A stretch of DNA of 64,000 nt from positions 3,235,001 to 3,299,000 of the forward strand of contig WPIO01000022.1 of NCBI GenBank assembly GCA_009760855.2, given 5' to 3'. The DNA comes from Cristatella mucedo. Lineage: Eukaryota > Bryozoa > Phylactolaemata > Cristatellidae. Positions 41,101 to 55,200 of the stretch are shown piece by piece (within the stretch, counting starts at the first letter, position 1; every line of letters begins with the position of its first letter). A model generated the notes under the pieces. The model saw nothing but the letters and a program-made list of their open reading frames with translations. It was not told the DNA's origin and made no database searches. A program made the translations under genes and the position numbers.

Positions 41101-44100
41101 AAGATTTGTTGCATAAGGTGGCATGCGACATAAGCAATTTCTGCTACTTACTTTTTGTACACAGTAATGCCAGGCTTTTAAGCGCTCATATCTGTAAAAT
41201 AGGACTTTTTATGAGGGTAAGTTCATCGAATAGTACAATGTTCGCCAGCGGCTGTTTTAATTTGTTTATCTAATTAATGGGCACGCAATAAAATCCCTGC
41301 AGATACCCACTTGTCTCTGAGATTGTCTTTGTTGCTGCGAGGTTTCATAATTGCTTTCATTTTAAGTAACTATTTATTACAAAATTGAGCTGGGTGAGGG
41401 CCACACGCATTGACTCCATCGCAGATATATTTTCAATTCTTTTCAAGTCCAGAACTTCATGCAAAGTCTGTTGGCTACACGATACATTTTCCAATGGTTT
41501 CAAGAAACACCAATTTGCTTCATAAGTATTTCTCTTTACAAAACTGTACTAAACCTGTATTCTCTTCACTGCCGCATAATACCATGATTTACATACGACG
41601 AAGGTGACCTATTGCCAAACCTATAGTGAAATACCTCATAATACTATGATCTCAACCTTTTAGGTGGTTTTACCGTTCTACAAATGTACTGAGCTGTCAG
41701 CAGGATCGGATGGTTCCGGCAACTACTGCATACCGTAAAGATCTAATCGAAAAAGTATACAAACTTGTGCCATCCGGTACCAGCGAGCTGGAGTGAGTGC
41801 AGTGACCGAATTACTGCACGAATCCTGGATATTGAGTACAGTGAATCTTCAATCTCGAGTAGAAATTATTTTTAATTATTTTCTTCTAGGAAAGGATTCG
41901 ACCTGGCATTCAACTTGCTGCAAGGAAAAGCCCGAACCGGGTGTCAATCTCTGATCGTATTCGTTACGGACGGTAAAGATACAGACGGCGAGACAATACG
42001 CTGTGGACCTGGTTCGTACTTTCGCTTTTTTCGCAGTTGAATTCGGGTTCTTACCAGCGTTCGTGGTCAGTTTCCCTTCACTTGCTATATCAGTTTTGTT
42101 GAATTTCTAAAGCCTTCTGTAGAAATTTATGGTAGAGAATGTATAGTACTAGTAGGCTCGTTTGAATTAAGCGTGCCCACGATTGTAGTTCGACGCACGA
42201 CATCGTAGTTCGTGCTGCCTGACGCCATAAATATCGCGTTGCCTTTCTTGTCGATGGTCTAGGATATTACACGCGCAGTGGCTATGTGCCAGGACCGGTC
42301 TGCAAGTACAACTGGACAAAGGTCTGGGATCTGGTGAAAGAAAAAAACCAACGTATGAAGTCGCCAGCAAGAATATTTAGCTATCTGACGAAGGACGCCG
42401 GAGAGGTGTTTCCAGGAAAGCTTGCTTGCGACAACCGGTAGGGAAAAGCTATTGTCACCCACTATAAACAAGCGATTTTCTGCCGACATGCTCGCGAGCT
42501 TCAGCGCTGCCAGGAAGTACCCAAATTGCATGCACCTCTTTGCTTTGTGCTGATTGGCTATGTGGCGATGGCTCGCCCTCGATCGATGGCTCAAGTCCGT
42601 CTATGGTCGTCTTCAGCTAAGGTGTCTAAGTTGTGCCCCGCCCAGCACACTCAGCACGTGGGTGCTTCTCATCCCAGCTCCAATGTCAATCCTTAAGTGG
42701 GTTTGCCTGCTCATAAGCCAGGGAGCGTAACAAGCCGCGATCGTCTCTTGTTAGGTGGCTGTCACTGGACACTTCTGCATTCTATCCAGTGGCGGAGCCT
42801 GGGCGCAGGACGGGGGCAATCGCCCTCCCCCATGGATCGAGTGAAGTAACTACTTCCTGGGCAAATTTTCCCAGGCCCAAGCGGCAGGAGCAATGTGGAG
42901 ACGCGAAAGGAACAAGTCGAATTGATTTGTCAATTTTTTTCATTAAACTATTCTTATGTGGTACCTACCTGGAGCTCCCTTACGCCTCGTCCTGAAAATC
43001 CTGGCTCCTTGCGCCTCGCCCTGAGAATCCTGGCTCCTTGCGCCTCGCCCTGAGAATCCTGGCTCCTTGCGCCTTGCCCTGAGAATCCTGGCTCCTTGCG
43101 CCTCGCCCTGAGAATCCTGGCTCCGTCCCTGATTGTGTCGTTCTATAATGCAATACGGCTTGCTCCATTCGCGCTCGCTTCTTTTGTTGTCTTTTTTCTC
43201 TCACCAAATCTCCTCTCTCATCTTGCGGTCCTTCTCTCTCATTTGACCCACTGATCGCCCAACAGGTCCCAAGGCCTTATTGATCTCGCATGTTTAAGCT
43301 GCTACTTAATTCGCACGAACCTCTTATTGATCCTGACCGCTTCTGAACAGCTCCTCTACTTTCTGACGCCCTGACACTGGACTTTGTATGCGGACATTTG
43401 CTTAGGATAGGGAAGCAGCAGATAATGGTCGGACCCGAAGGGACTCGTTGCTTAGGCTGCCACCCCCCCCCCACCTGGACTGACCTGAAGGCTCACGTCG
43501 GGTGGCTTGGCAGCCTGATGCGCCACCTCAGTCTTTCTAGATATGGCTTCTCCGTGCCCGGATACGGTCTTGCCACCCTTTGTGGCTTAATCGTGGTTAC
43601 GCCTGCTGCTTGTGCCGACCTGTCTGGCTGCTGGCTCGGCATGTCCCACGCGCTCACTCGGTGAGTGAAATGATGAGCCCAGTATGGAGCGAGTCGCGCT
43701 GGACTGGCCCAGTGGTTAAGGTGCTCGCCCCGATCAAGGTCTGCCCGAGGTCGTAGGCTCGAGCCCTGAGGCATACATGAAGCGCCCGAATAGAGATTAA
43801 GTTCTCTTAGGGCGCTGTACGAATGACTTGTATTTATATGTATATATTTATAGCGTAAGAGTCATCGAAATTCCACTCTATATAATTGCGGCAGAGTCGA
43901 AAGCCGAGCGTGTACAAATACAGCAGAACCCTCGTGGCTCTATCGTCTTGTAGTGCCAAACAATCAATGATCGTTTAATTGAAGCGGTAGCCTGAAGAAG
44001 CTCGTGTCTGGCGAGAATTTGATTTCGGAGATGAGCGCCTACTTTGGCTTCTTGTCCACCAATGCGATGGTAGAAGACGGACTTTGGACTTCTCCTTACC

Positions 44101-47100
44101 TGGACACAGGAGGTCTCGGGGTCATGGTGACGCACGCCGTACCTGTTGTGAGCAAAGCAAACAAGCAGTAAGTGGATTGCATCTTTGAAAAGCGTTTGCG
44201 CAGTAGAAAATTTATGCGAATTCGTGAAAAGAGTGCAGGATGTTTTAAATGAATGGTTGAGCCTGGAATTGGAATGTCGGTATGCAAAGTAATCGATGTG
44301 GCGAAGTGTTCTTGGGCGACTCAGGTAAGTGCACACCTTTCTTGCTATGACGTAGTTGCTATAGCACTGAAAACAAATAATTCATTTTGATGATAGACTG
44401 ACTTACTTACGACCTGCCTACGCAGGTGCCACTGATGCCCAGTTAAACAATCCGGTTGGCAGTTGCGTGGCTTGCAATCCCGCTGTCAGAAATGTTGTTC
44501 TATCGTTGAGGCTATTTTAGGTTGATCTTAATGGGCTTTGGCTTTCATTCTTACGCTTAGCAAACGCTAATTGGTTGTGAGCCAAGCTACTGTGTACTTC
44601 GTCACTTCCTTTGAGCTTTGCGTATTTGTTAAGAATACCTTCATGGCATCAGTGTGACTCAGATCGGTGTTAAAACTAAATGTGTGTGACCGAACCGTTA
44701 CGTGTTCCGATTGACCTCAGCTGCCGCGTTAACCCATTCAAAGATATCGTTAGCTCACTTTTTATTTATTTACTTTTAATAACGTAGTCTACCCACGTTT
44801 AAACGACATCCGCATTTGCTACTGATTTTGAGAATCGTTGTCCAAAAAAAGAAAAGCCGTCACACAATAAGTGCTTAGCTAGCAGAAATTACTTATTAAT
44901 CGTCAGCATAAGCTTTACATACGTATCTAGTATGCAAAGTTATTTTTTTCAAGTTTTGAGGAACGTAAACTGATACCGTTTACATAAGACTCGATACAAT
45001 TCAGTTCGTTAGAACAAGTCATTTGCATCAAACGACAGGGCTCGTGTAGCATAAGCGTGTCTCTCAGCTTTCTCTTAAACTTGCAGCCCAATGAACCAAC
45101 ACGTCGACTTTGCTTATTAGAACACGCTCGGGCCAGCAAATATGCATTCTTACACGCGGAGTATTCTTGTGTCAGGGGGTGAAGCTAATATTGCACACAA
45201 ATCTGGGACGCGGAACTGCTATTCTTATAAGCGAAGTATTCCTATGTCCGATATTCTAATTCTCAGAGTCGACTGTCCCTCCTAAGGCTTCGCATAAAAG
45301 CCACCGAAAGCGAGATCGAGGTTTGATCTCTCTCCTGCGTGGCCAGCTTTAAGCTAGTCAGGCCTCTCGATTTTGTTGGAGCGGCAGAATTCCGTTAGCT
45401 TTTTGTCCGAACGTCGCTGCAGTATTCCTCTCTTCTCAACACTTTGCACCTTGCGTTCTCACTCGCTCGCGCGTCGCGTCGTTTCAATCGAGCAGGACTA
45501 TCGGCGTCATCGGGGTGGACTGCACGCTCGCCGAGCTCGAGTACACCTTGATGCGCCACCAATGGGGCAGCGTCTACTCGTTCCTCATAAACAAGGAGGG
45601 CGAGACCATCTTCCATCCGCTGCTCAAGCCGAGCAGCGGCCTCAAAGAGGATCCCATTTTCATTCCCATCTCTCAGCTCGAGCAAGATAAAGACGGAAAC
45701 CCGCGCAACTTCTCGCTCATCGAGCGTGCCATGCGCGCCGGCCTGAGCGGAGGCGCCCTCTACATCGCTCAAGCGCGACGAGGAACCTCTAAGGTGAGCG
45801 AAAGCGAACGCAACCTGCCGGGCTAGCCCGCGACGGCTTCTCGTTCTCTAAAGCTGCTGACTTCCGGATGCGCGTCCGTGTCCGTAGCCATTGGAAGGTT
45901 TATCCTGACCTTGTCCAAGAAGTGAGGCCTTTACTACATAGACATCGTCGTTGTAACTGTAGGAGACCACCTCAATACTGCCGAGTCCGGTCGACTGACC
46001 TGACCCGGCCTATACTAAATTACGTAGACGTACAGTATATAGAGATTCTCTACGGAAGCATTTATTTATGAACACGTACACGTATAATATAATAATAATA
46101 ATAATACGTTTGATAAAGTTCCCTCAGAGAAATCAATCTCTTTCTAGGCGCTTTACATTTGCTGCAAAGGGAAACGCGATTGAATTGTGAGTAATATCAT
46201 GCTTGATAAACAAACGGCATGAATAACATGGTTAGGGGTTACATGCACAAGGTCAGCATGCAAATGTGGTTAGTGGCAGCATGCACAGTGTCAGCATGCA
46301 TAAGCACATAAAGGACAAATCACAGGAACCCGCTTAATGCTGTCATAAATAGGCGTGTTTTTAAGTTCTTTTTAAGTGTGGTCAAGTCAGGGGATGTTGT
46401 GACGCAAGTCGGGAGGGAGTTCCAGGCTTTGGGAGCATACGAACTAAATACACGGTCTCCAAAAGATTTGAGGCTTGTACGAGGTATTGGTAAACTGTTG
46501 GATCATTCTGTCTACAGAGTAAATGCTTAGATTAGCAATAATCGAGGCAGCACTGATGAGTGATCATAGTTCGAGAGCGAGGCCAATGGAGGTTTCAAAT
46601 GAGCAAACACCTCCGGTCTCTCAAATTGTGGTTATCTTAATGTCTGTTTCCGCATTTTTATATCTGAAATGTGCTCCTTTTTGAAGCTTAACATTTTGGA
46701 GTTTTTTAAGTAGTTTTCGGCGCTGAGTCCTACCCTACAGCTCAGATTTATTTTGCTGCCATTGAGGGTGGCAATATAGAAGCTGCACTGTACTTTTGGG
46801 GGTCGTATAATCAATCATGTGACGCTGAAAATGCTTGGCTCGGCTGACTTACACTGACAAATTCAAGAAAGATCATGTTAACTATAGGCTACGTTTCCTC
46901 ACTTAATTCAATAAATATTGAGTTTTACTTTGCAGATATAAGCACATTGATGTATGTAAACACCCAGTCATCACAGGATACACTCTGTCTATTTGTGGTC
47001 TGGTGATATAGAACATAACTGGATGTATACTTTTCAGGGTGACTTCAGAGAAGGAGTGAAATACGAGATAATTCCAGCGACATATTACTACACGTCATTG

Positions 47101-49745
47101 AACGATTCGGAGTTTGCTTTTGCCTTTAACTTAGCAGAAACTGATAAGGTAAACTCTTTCTCCAGTATTGCCACGGTGCATCCAACGAGGATACTGCTCA
47201 TAAATGTTTTCGATTGTTATTTATGTATGTATCTCCGTCTGTAACTCCACAAAACCACAAAGATTATGTGGGTGTTACGCAGAAGAGTTTTATATAATGC
47301 ACTCGTAGCCTAAGAAGCTTTCGGTAGGTATTCGGTAGCCAACAGACTTCATCTCATGAAAAAAAGAGAAAGTGGGAAGCATAGCAGAGTCAGGAGAGCT
47401 GTTGAGGTAGTGAGAAAAGTCAGGAGAGAGCAGTTGAGGTAGTGAGTAATTGTCGCACGAGCCTATGGATAAATCGAGCTTAAGAAGTGTTCAACTAGAT
47501 CTAATAAACCCGTAGGATGATTCATATAGTCACGTAGCTTTAAAATAAAGTAAGATTGCTTTTGGTTTAGGGCATTTAGTTGCTTGTTAAATACATCAAC
47601 CATATTGTTGCATTTGCTCTAGGGTACGCTAGCTTGAAAATCGTTCCCCATATGCTGCAAATTACTAACTAGAACATCAAATAGGTAAATTCCAAGCTAC
47701 GCTAGAAAACAAGTGCCAAGAGCTCATGTATTGGCTAGCTTATAAATAAAGCTTAAATAAATTACGCGCAAAAATTACGGCTAAAATGCTTACACGCAAA
47801 TAAAAATTAAATGAGAGCATAACTCTGAATGAACATGACATTACAGAAATCATAAAAGAAAATGATATTATAGAAATCCATTCTAATACAAAATTGTTCA
47901 TTACTATTTTCTGTTATGTATTCGAATGCTCGCAATTTAAAAATAAACTGCTGTAGTGGCTATGGATGGTAAAGCAGGCGCGGCTTTTGAAAACTCGCGA
48001 CAGCTTCAGCCGCCATCGAAATTGTAAACTCATTGGTCAGTACGTAGAAGAAAAGCAGAAAGCCCAGGACCTACTGGCTGAAGAACAACTGCTCTTGAGA
48101 GCCTCAAAATTTTGCTTATCGGACCCGTGGTTCCACTTTCTTTTGCCTTGACGTTAAGTAGAAAAAAAAGAAATCGAAGTCCTATCCTAGCAGATAGAGT
48201 CCGACGGTGAGTTGCTGTTGACCTTCTTAGCAAAGCGTAGTTTAAGCTTTCGCCCTTCTACTGTCGCCCAGCTCGGCGCTTAATCAATCAGTGAATAAAG
48301 ATCCGTATTCATCTGAAGGTGGCCGCACATTTATTCGAGCAGTTTCACGATTTTACTTGAAAGTATTTTTCAAATGTCTTGTCAAAGCTGGAGTACATTC
48401 ACTTTGTTGTCTTACTCGTCTGGCAAGACTCTCTTTAAGAGCTGATCCCAGCTGCTTCTACTGCTGAAAGAAATCGCTTCAGATACTACGCTGTGGTTGC
48501 ACACTACATTTTGGCGGACATACCAGCTTATATCTACATATACGTTCAGTAACATGCACTCACGCGTACCGATAGCATTTATGGTGCCGCCGCCGTCTCT
48601 CACGTAATGACCAGGACGCTTGCCCGCGCTCGAATAGCTCCTGTTCGTAGCTTAATCCGCCGATTTCCTGTACGATCCAACATCGCCGCACTGTGCCAAC
48701 GCCAGTGACGCGTCACTAAAGAGACGCTGTCTTGAAGTCTACAACGTCGATTAGCGCGTTTGCTAAGACCCCGGCAGACGCTGGCGGTGTTGCCTTGCAC
48801 ATTTGTCCATTTGTCAGGAGTACAGAGCAGTCCAGGAGCCAGACGACCGGAGCCCTTACGACAAGAGCTACTTCAACCTGCTGGCTGAATACAACAGCAG
48901 CATTGCTCGAAAGGAGCTCCCCGGCGTCTATGAGTATTTGCAGGTGTTTTTTGATGAGCCAAAGTACCCGAGTAAGTGCAGAGTCCTGCACGTGGCCGTA
49001 AGATCGCGATGCAGCCCAGTGCTGCCGCCGCCGCCGCTGAGTAGGGTAGCGAACGGGCGCTAACCGCTTAGCGCTCGAGGCTTCCGTGCCGCCACATTTG
49101 AGTCAGTGACTGCGATTCGCCACGCGGCTTTTTCGTAGGACTATTTGTGTCCTATCTACATTCGAGCATTTTTCTGGCGCCTCGGTGCTATTGCGACCCC
49201 GTGCAGTACTTCTACGACGACGATCTAGAGTGGAAGACGGTCGACGCTCATAAGTACCTCAACGGCTTTGATCCCGACGTGGGCTGCGAGTCCGGGGCGC
49301 GCTACGAGCGCGGAGTCAGGTGAGGAGTTCGTGACTGACTGACTGAGTGTGCGGAGGGTAATGTCTCAGCAAGGAGAGCTGTCTTGAGTTATTGGGCTTT
49401 CCCCTCCACTGGGCTCGCGCTCCCACGAGTTGCGACTGACTGTGCCCCGAAACTTGGCGTGCACGAGCACTCAGCGGCACGAAAAACCGCGAAGTAAAAG
49501 CTGCGACCGCTGCGTATCGTCTCGCGGACTTTTTTTTGCGTTCCTTTTTTATTCGATCGCTCTGGTTGTGGACACTTACACATTGGCAATGCTTCCGGCG
49601 TCGCTTGCCGTGCGAAGGCCGCACCCCGCCCCCATAATGGCCGAACGAGCTACAGGTCTGCATTGAAAAAAATTGCCAATTGGCTCAAAATGTTTTGCAC
49701 GCTCATTGCCTGATTTTAAACGCGAGAGAAGGAGAGAGAGAGAGA

Positions 49746-49793
<48 letters not shown>

Positions 49794-52182
49794 GAGAGAG
49801 AGAGAGATGAAAAACCGCTTGCTAGCACATCCCATGGCAGCTTGCTTTTCAAAAAGAAGTAAGGGCAAATCATAAACGTGGGTAGCTATGTTTGATTCAA
49901 TAGCCACATGTATTGCGGCAGTTGAGGCTTAGCGGCATTCATGCTTGTAGCGGAAAATCAAGAACTGCCCAGTCTAGGGCTCGAACAAGTGACTTTGGTG
50001 GTCGTGAAGTATAAGCACCTTACCGCAAAAATGTGACTCAGTAGCTATTACAGACTGCGCCAATAGCCAGGCAAAATCCTCGGTGACCTATTTACGCGCA
50101 CAGCGCGTCCGTTAAGCCCCCACCCAGCAAGCAAGCGTGGCTTGCCGCCAGCGTCTTAGAAAGTTCCCCATGCAATCTAGGTACCCCCTGGAGACCGCTA
50201 CCCAACAAAGCTTGGCTCGCTGTGAGGGTCAGCCGGACTTGCATGGTGGGTAGTGAAAGGTCGTGCTCTTTGGCGGACGCATGCTTAAGCCAAAGAAGAA
50301 GTCAGAACGTGACCTTTCCTGGGAAGTGAAAGGGGTAGGGCGTAAGCGAGTCGTCCGGGGAGCCACGCGACGCGACGCCTTTGGGTCGGTCCCTTTAGGG
50401 CGCTCCTCCTCTGCCGCTGGCCGCATTCCTCCCGCTACGCTGTGCGCCTGCGGCCGTCATTCAAAGTCGTCGTCTGAAGGCTGTCTTTTCTTTAAGCTAT
50501 GGTAAATCAACAATAGGTTTTCGGCAAGCGGCATACAACTTCTCATTGAGTGCTCACAGCCTCCTCATGGCTTCCACTTTTTTTACGGTCGATTGCATTT
50601 GACTTTATCAAGTTGTTAGGAGTAATTAAATTAACTAAAATTAATTAAAGTAATTAAGTAATTAAAAACGCCACTCAGCAGTAATTACCATCTTTGCTCC
50701 TTCGCTACTTGCCGGGGCCACGCAAGTCGTGCTGCGGGGATGCGCTGCCTGCGGATACGCTCTCCGGGTACCGACCAGAGCACAGGCGCCATATTTGCTT
50801 GCAGCTTGCCGTTCGGTCCCAAATGGTGCTTGAGGGCTCTGGTACCTATGCGGTGCCGAACTCGGCGTAACTATTGAATAGTGTTATCCACAGCAGAACG
50901 TAACAAAATTGTAAGAGTCGGTTTATTCAGCTGATTCAACAGTCTCTGTTGTACAAAGGCAGGAGAATATTAGTGGTTTCACTCCGCTTTTGGCAGGGAA
51001 TGGAGAATAAATAAGTAAAACCGGCACTAACCGCAGGCTCCAGAGCTGAGACCCCGGTCGCAAAGGTGAGCAAATTCCCTCGTTCTGCGAAGACGACATA
51101 GTAATAGCAACCACCCGCTACTATGGTATCATGGAGTTTTGAAACTATAATTTTTCAAGGTAAGATGCTACGCATACGTAAGGCACCCCGTTTAGAATTT
51201 GGCAACATTATTCTTGCAAGTCATCTCATTTTCACCATGAGACACTAATAGCTGTCTAAAAACTCTGCAGCTAGTGTTGTCTCTCTTGTCAGGATGGCCA
51301 TCGAAACTCTCACTACCATAGCGTCACATCTATCAGCATATAAATTTAAGCCCCATGTCACGTATCATCGGCAAGTTCATATCAAATATCACGTATCATC
51401 GGCAAATTTTAAAGCTGGAGCTTAGAATACTTGTGTTGGGCGTGGAACAAAAAGTTTCAATTGCTCAATAGTTGGATTACTCGTTCGGTAACCCAGTGGT
51501 TTCGGGATCGCTTTCCCTCGAGGCTAGATTATTTTTCGGGGCCCAGTCCCACGGTAGACAGCCAACGGTCGCCCTTTTTTTTTAATTACTACGGGAAGCA
51601 TAACCAAAGTGTAATTTTGCATTTCCAGTGCATCGGCATGAGAGTATGGCCGTTCTCCCCCTCCAATTACAGTGTAGGTCTCAGCAAATGTTTGCTCTCG
51701 GGAATTTGCACGGAATCTCTCAAGCATTTGGAGGAAGCACTTTCTTAGCTTCCCGGCAACGAATCATGATCCACGAAGCTAATATGTCATACTTTATTTT
51801 CTTAGCCCCTGGCTACATAAATGGTCTCGTCCTGTAATGTAAATCGGCTATATATGACAGGCAGCTTGTAAGCTATACCGCAGTCATGGCTAGAAGCGGC
51901 TGATGACAGATCCGTGTCTCTACTCTTGGTTCCAAATTGTGGAGCCTTTGTTAGTGCTCCGCTGTGTCGCTTTTTGTACGAATTTTACTCTGTGATTATT
52001 TTCTCTCTAACTTTTTTTCACTGGATTGCATCACTCAAATCTATTATTACTCCTATTTCCATTAAAGTCATCCGGTATCCAAACCTAGCAGAGACGTACG
52101 GTCAGGCACGTCGCCGAAGCGTCGGTGCATAGGTTTCAATTTAATGCTCGCGGCGTCCCGCGAGCAGTAAATTGTATGGTAC

Positions 52183-52252
<70 letters not shown>

Positions 52253-55200
52253 GTATTGTACTTTGGGCGATTGCCCGTGTCAAGAAATGGTGAACGGCTT
52301 CGGCTCGCCGTCTCGCGGCAATCTGTGGACGAGTGCTAGACAAAAGCAGTTCTTCCATACCAGAGGCTTCGCGTTTACTTGGCATTCGCGCTGGGTGCTC
52401 GAAGCGTGCTGCGTCCTCTAGTTTAATGCCGTCGTGGAGAGCTAGAGAATTTAGCCGGCTGAGGATGCGAATGACAGAAACCCGATGCCAAGTAGTAGCG
52501 TCATGAATATCATTTTTCTTGCACTACCGTTTCGTCGTCTGCTGCTGCAGCCCCCTGACCTCCTGGTCTGGTTCGTGCCAATGCCCCGTTATGCTTGCAA
52601 TCCCTCGTCTGCCGCTTTCCTGATTGCTTCATGTGGGGGTCTGTCGCAAGCTGAAAAGAACCCAATTGATACCTCGTTATTGCACGCATTCTTTGCACCA
52701 TGCTCACGCAGTCAGGTCTTCATTTATTGGTTAGTTGTTGCTTCAATGCTGAGGAACTGCAGGACGAGCTCTTTTAGACGCTTCAAACATTGTAGCTATC
52801 TACAATTATTTCCTACTTCGTGGATTTCAAGTGCTATAAAAAATACTCCCGTCTCTCATTTAGGGCGCACGTACTGATAACACAGCCAATTGAAGAGGAA
52901 TGGAAAAAACGAGATTTCGAATCGCTTGACAAAGTGAAGTGGACATACGTAGGAATGCGCAGCGGCGTCTTCAGGACTTTCCCAGGTCATCCATCAAACC
53001 GGAACTACGATCCAACCAGGTTGGTGCGTCATAAGTACCTACCAAGTCTACTGCGACTCAAGTCACAGTTTTTCTTTTAGTTCTGTTGAACCAACAGACA
53101 GATTTGAAACGTAACCTTAGTGCTCTCCGTGTGCTCAAAAGACATTTGTTCCAAAAGAAAATGACTCTGATTATATGTCTCTTGTGATGAGCCAGGGTCT
53201 CCGGTATCCGTGTCGTATGGTAAAATTTATTTTGAAATGCAGCACCACCAAACTCCGTCTGTAGCGGGGCTAAGTGCAGAAAATTTTCACCCCAAAATTT
53301 TTCAATTCTCAATCTCAAGGAAGGCAGGATTCGGTCTGCCCTAATTTTAAAGTAATTGTGCAGAATTTTGCAAAACTTCCAGTGAAAAAACCTGTCGTGG
53401 GTTGGCGTGGCTATTCGAATGCAAGGGAGTTCGCTCTGAGGTACTAACTAGGTTCACCCAAAACGGCATATGGCTTGGTCATTACCAGATGCGGAGCCAG
53501 GATTAGAGCGCCGTGGAGGAACGGGGGTCTGGGGGCGTTCCTCCAGCACCTGCGAGTGTCGTACAGCCTGGCCAAGCACCAAGAGGCCAGCCTCTGTGCA
53601 AGTACGGTTGCCGGCCGCCCGACCGAGTATCAGACTCGGCTTCCACCTACAAGGCCAGAGGTGGCAGCTGTCACCCCTGCCACCCCCCTGGCATCGCCTC
53701 TGGTCACCATCACTTTAAAACTCTTGGTTATTTTTAATGCCTAAGAGCTACTAAATTGATTTCCTTACTGAAAGCAAATTATACTACTATTTTGGACCAC
53801 ATTACGAATCGATGGCACCATCAAATCGCCGAACTACATCTGATCGTCTCTTGACACAGTATAATTTTAAGGCATCATGGCCACGTTTAGCAGACCAATT
53901 GAGGTTGTCTAAGCAAGCGAGTTGTGCGTTTCAAAGCTCTCTAAAATTTCTTCTACATCTTCGCTCTTCTGGAGTTTTGAATGAATGTTAAAGGAATATT
54001 TTTAATCACATAAGGTACAGATTGTGTGCTGGTGACGACTCACTGTTTTTGTCCAGACACGTCTACCTAAGAAACTAGATCAGCCCGTTTTTCCCACAGA
54101 ACTGCACTTAATCCACTGCCCATAATCTGTCGCAAGAATGTTCTGAAAATCTTGGATATAGACATCGCGCTCTGATTTTATTGGAGATACTGCAGCTCCT
54201 TTTCTAAATTCTAAATTAATCTGAACCGATAGCCCTACTTTTGTAGGGCTAGCTTTTGCCGGGATATAAGCACGCTTGTGGTCAACAAAAAAGTTGTTGT
54301 CTGGAATTTAAGATGGCTGCTTGCCCATTTAATGAAATTATTTATCCGAGTTTTTGTATCGCCATCGTCATCGATAAATAGCCTTAGATTGACCGTTGAG
54401 GACGACGACTGGTTACATATATCATTCATTTAAAATCTATAGCTCATTTGTAATAAAACAACCTAATCTCTATTCAGGTGCTTCACATACGTCGAGGGGC
54501 TTAAGCCCACGACATCGGTCATTAAATAAATTCACCTTAACCTTGGTCGTTGAAAACGAGCACCTTAACCGCTGGGCCAAACCAACGCTGTGGCGGAAGT
54601 TGTTTTCACTGAGGTTTTTATTATCACATCTTACCGATGAGACCGTCAAGTCAGCATCCTTGTCGGTCGGACGCGCCCGTGAAAGGGCACAATATACAAA
54701 CGACCTATTATTATTATTATTATTATTCCCATGTCCGCCGTACCGGCTTCTCACAGGGACCTCTTCTCCGAATGCGCCCTGCTGTCTTGCTGCTCGACTT
54801 CGAGAAAGCCACGATTGTACGCGATTGTCTCACTCGGTCCCGCTGTTCTGCAGGCGACCGTGGTACCTGAGAGCCGTGGCCAATCCTGATAAGACAGTAA
54901 TCTCGGCGGCTTACATGGATGCTGCTGGTGTAGGCAAGATTATCACCATCTCGCAGGCGGTGTTCGAGGGCATGGTTCCCAGGACGACTGCCGAATGCGA
55001 GGAATACCACAACGTCACCAAACCTGGAGGTTGCATGTGCACGTACGACGAGGAGTGCATTAGCGGTAAGCCATTAGTTGGCAGTTGGCAGCAGCTGCTG
55101 CACACCTGCAAAGTGGCTGCGGCTGGCCTTTCAGACCGCTCAGTCGCAGCTACGCAGGCAAAAGTGTTTGCCGACCGCATCCGACATTCCTGTAGGCCAG

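Noticed and set aside
42983-43124. CRISPR-like array
   Set aside because: The 29-bp units are back to back with no spacers, in a eukaryotic intron.
48818-48971. Earlier exon 11 donor GTAAGT at 48972
   Set aside because: It would leave phase 1, which puts exon 12 out of the YFYDDDLEW frame. GTAAGA at 48998 keeps the frame.
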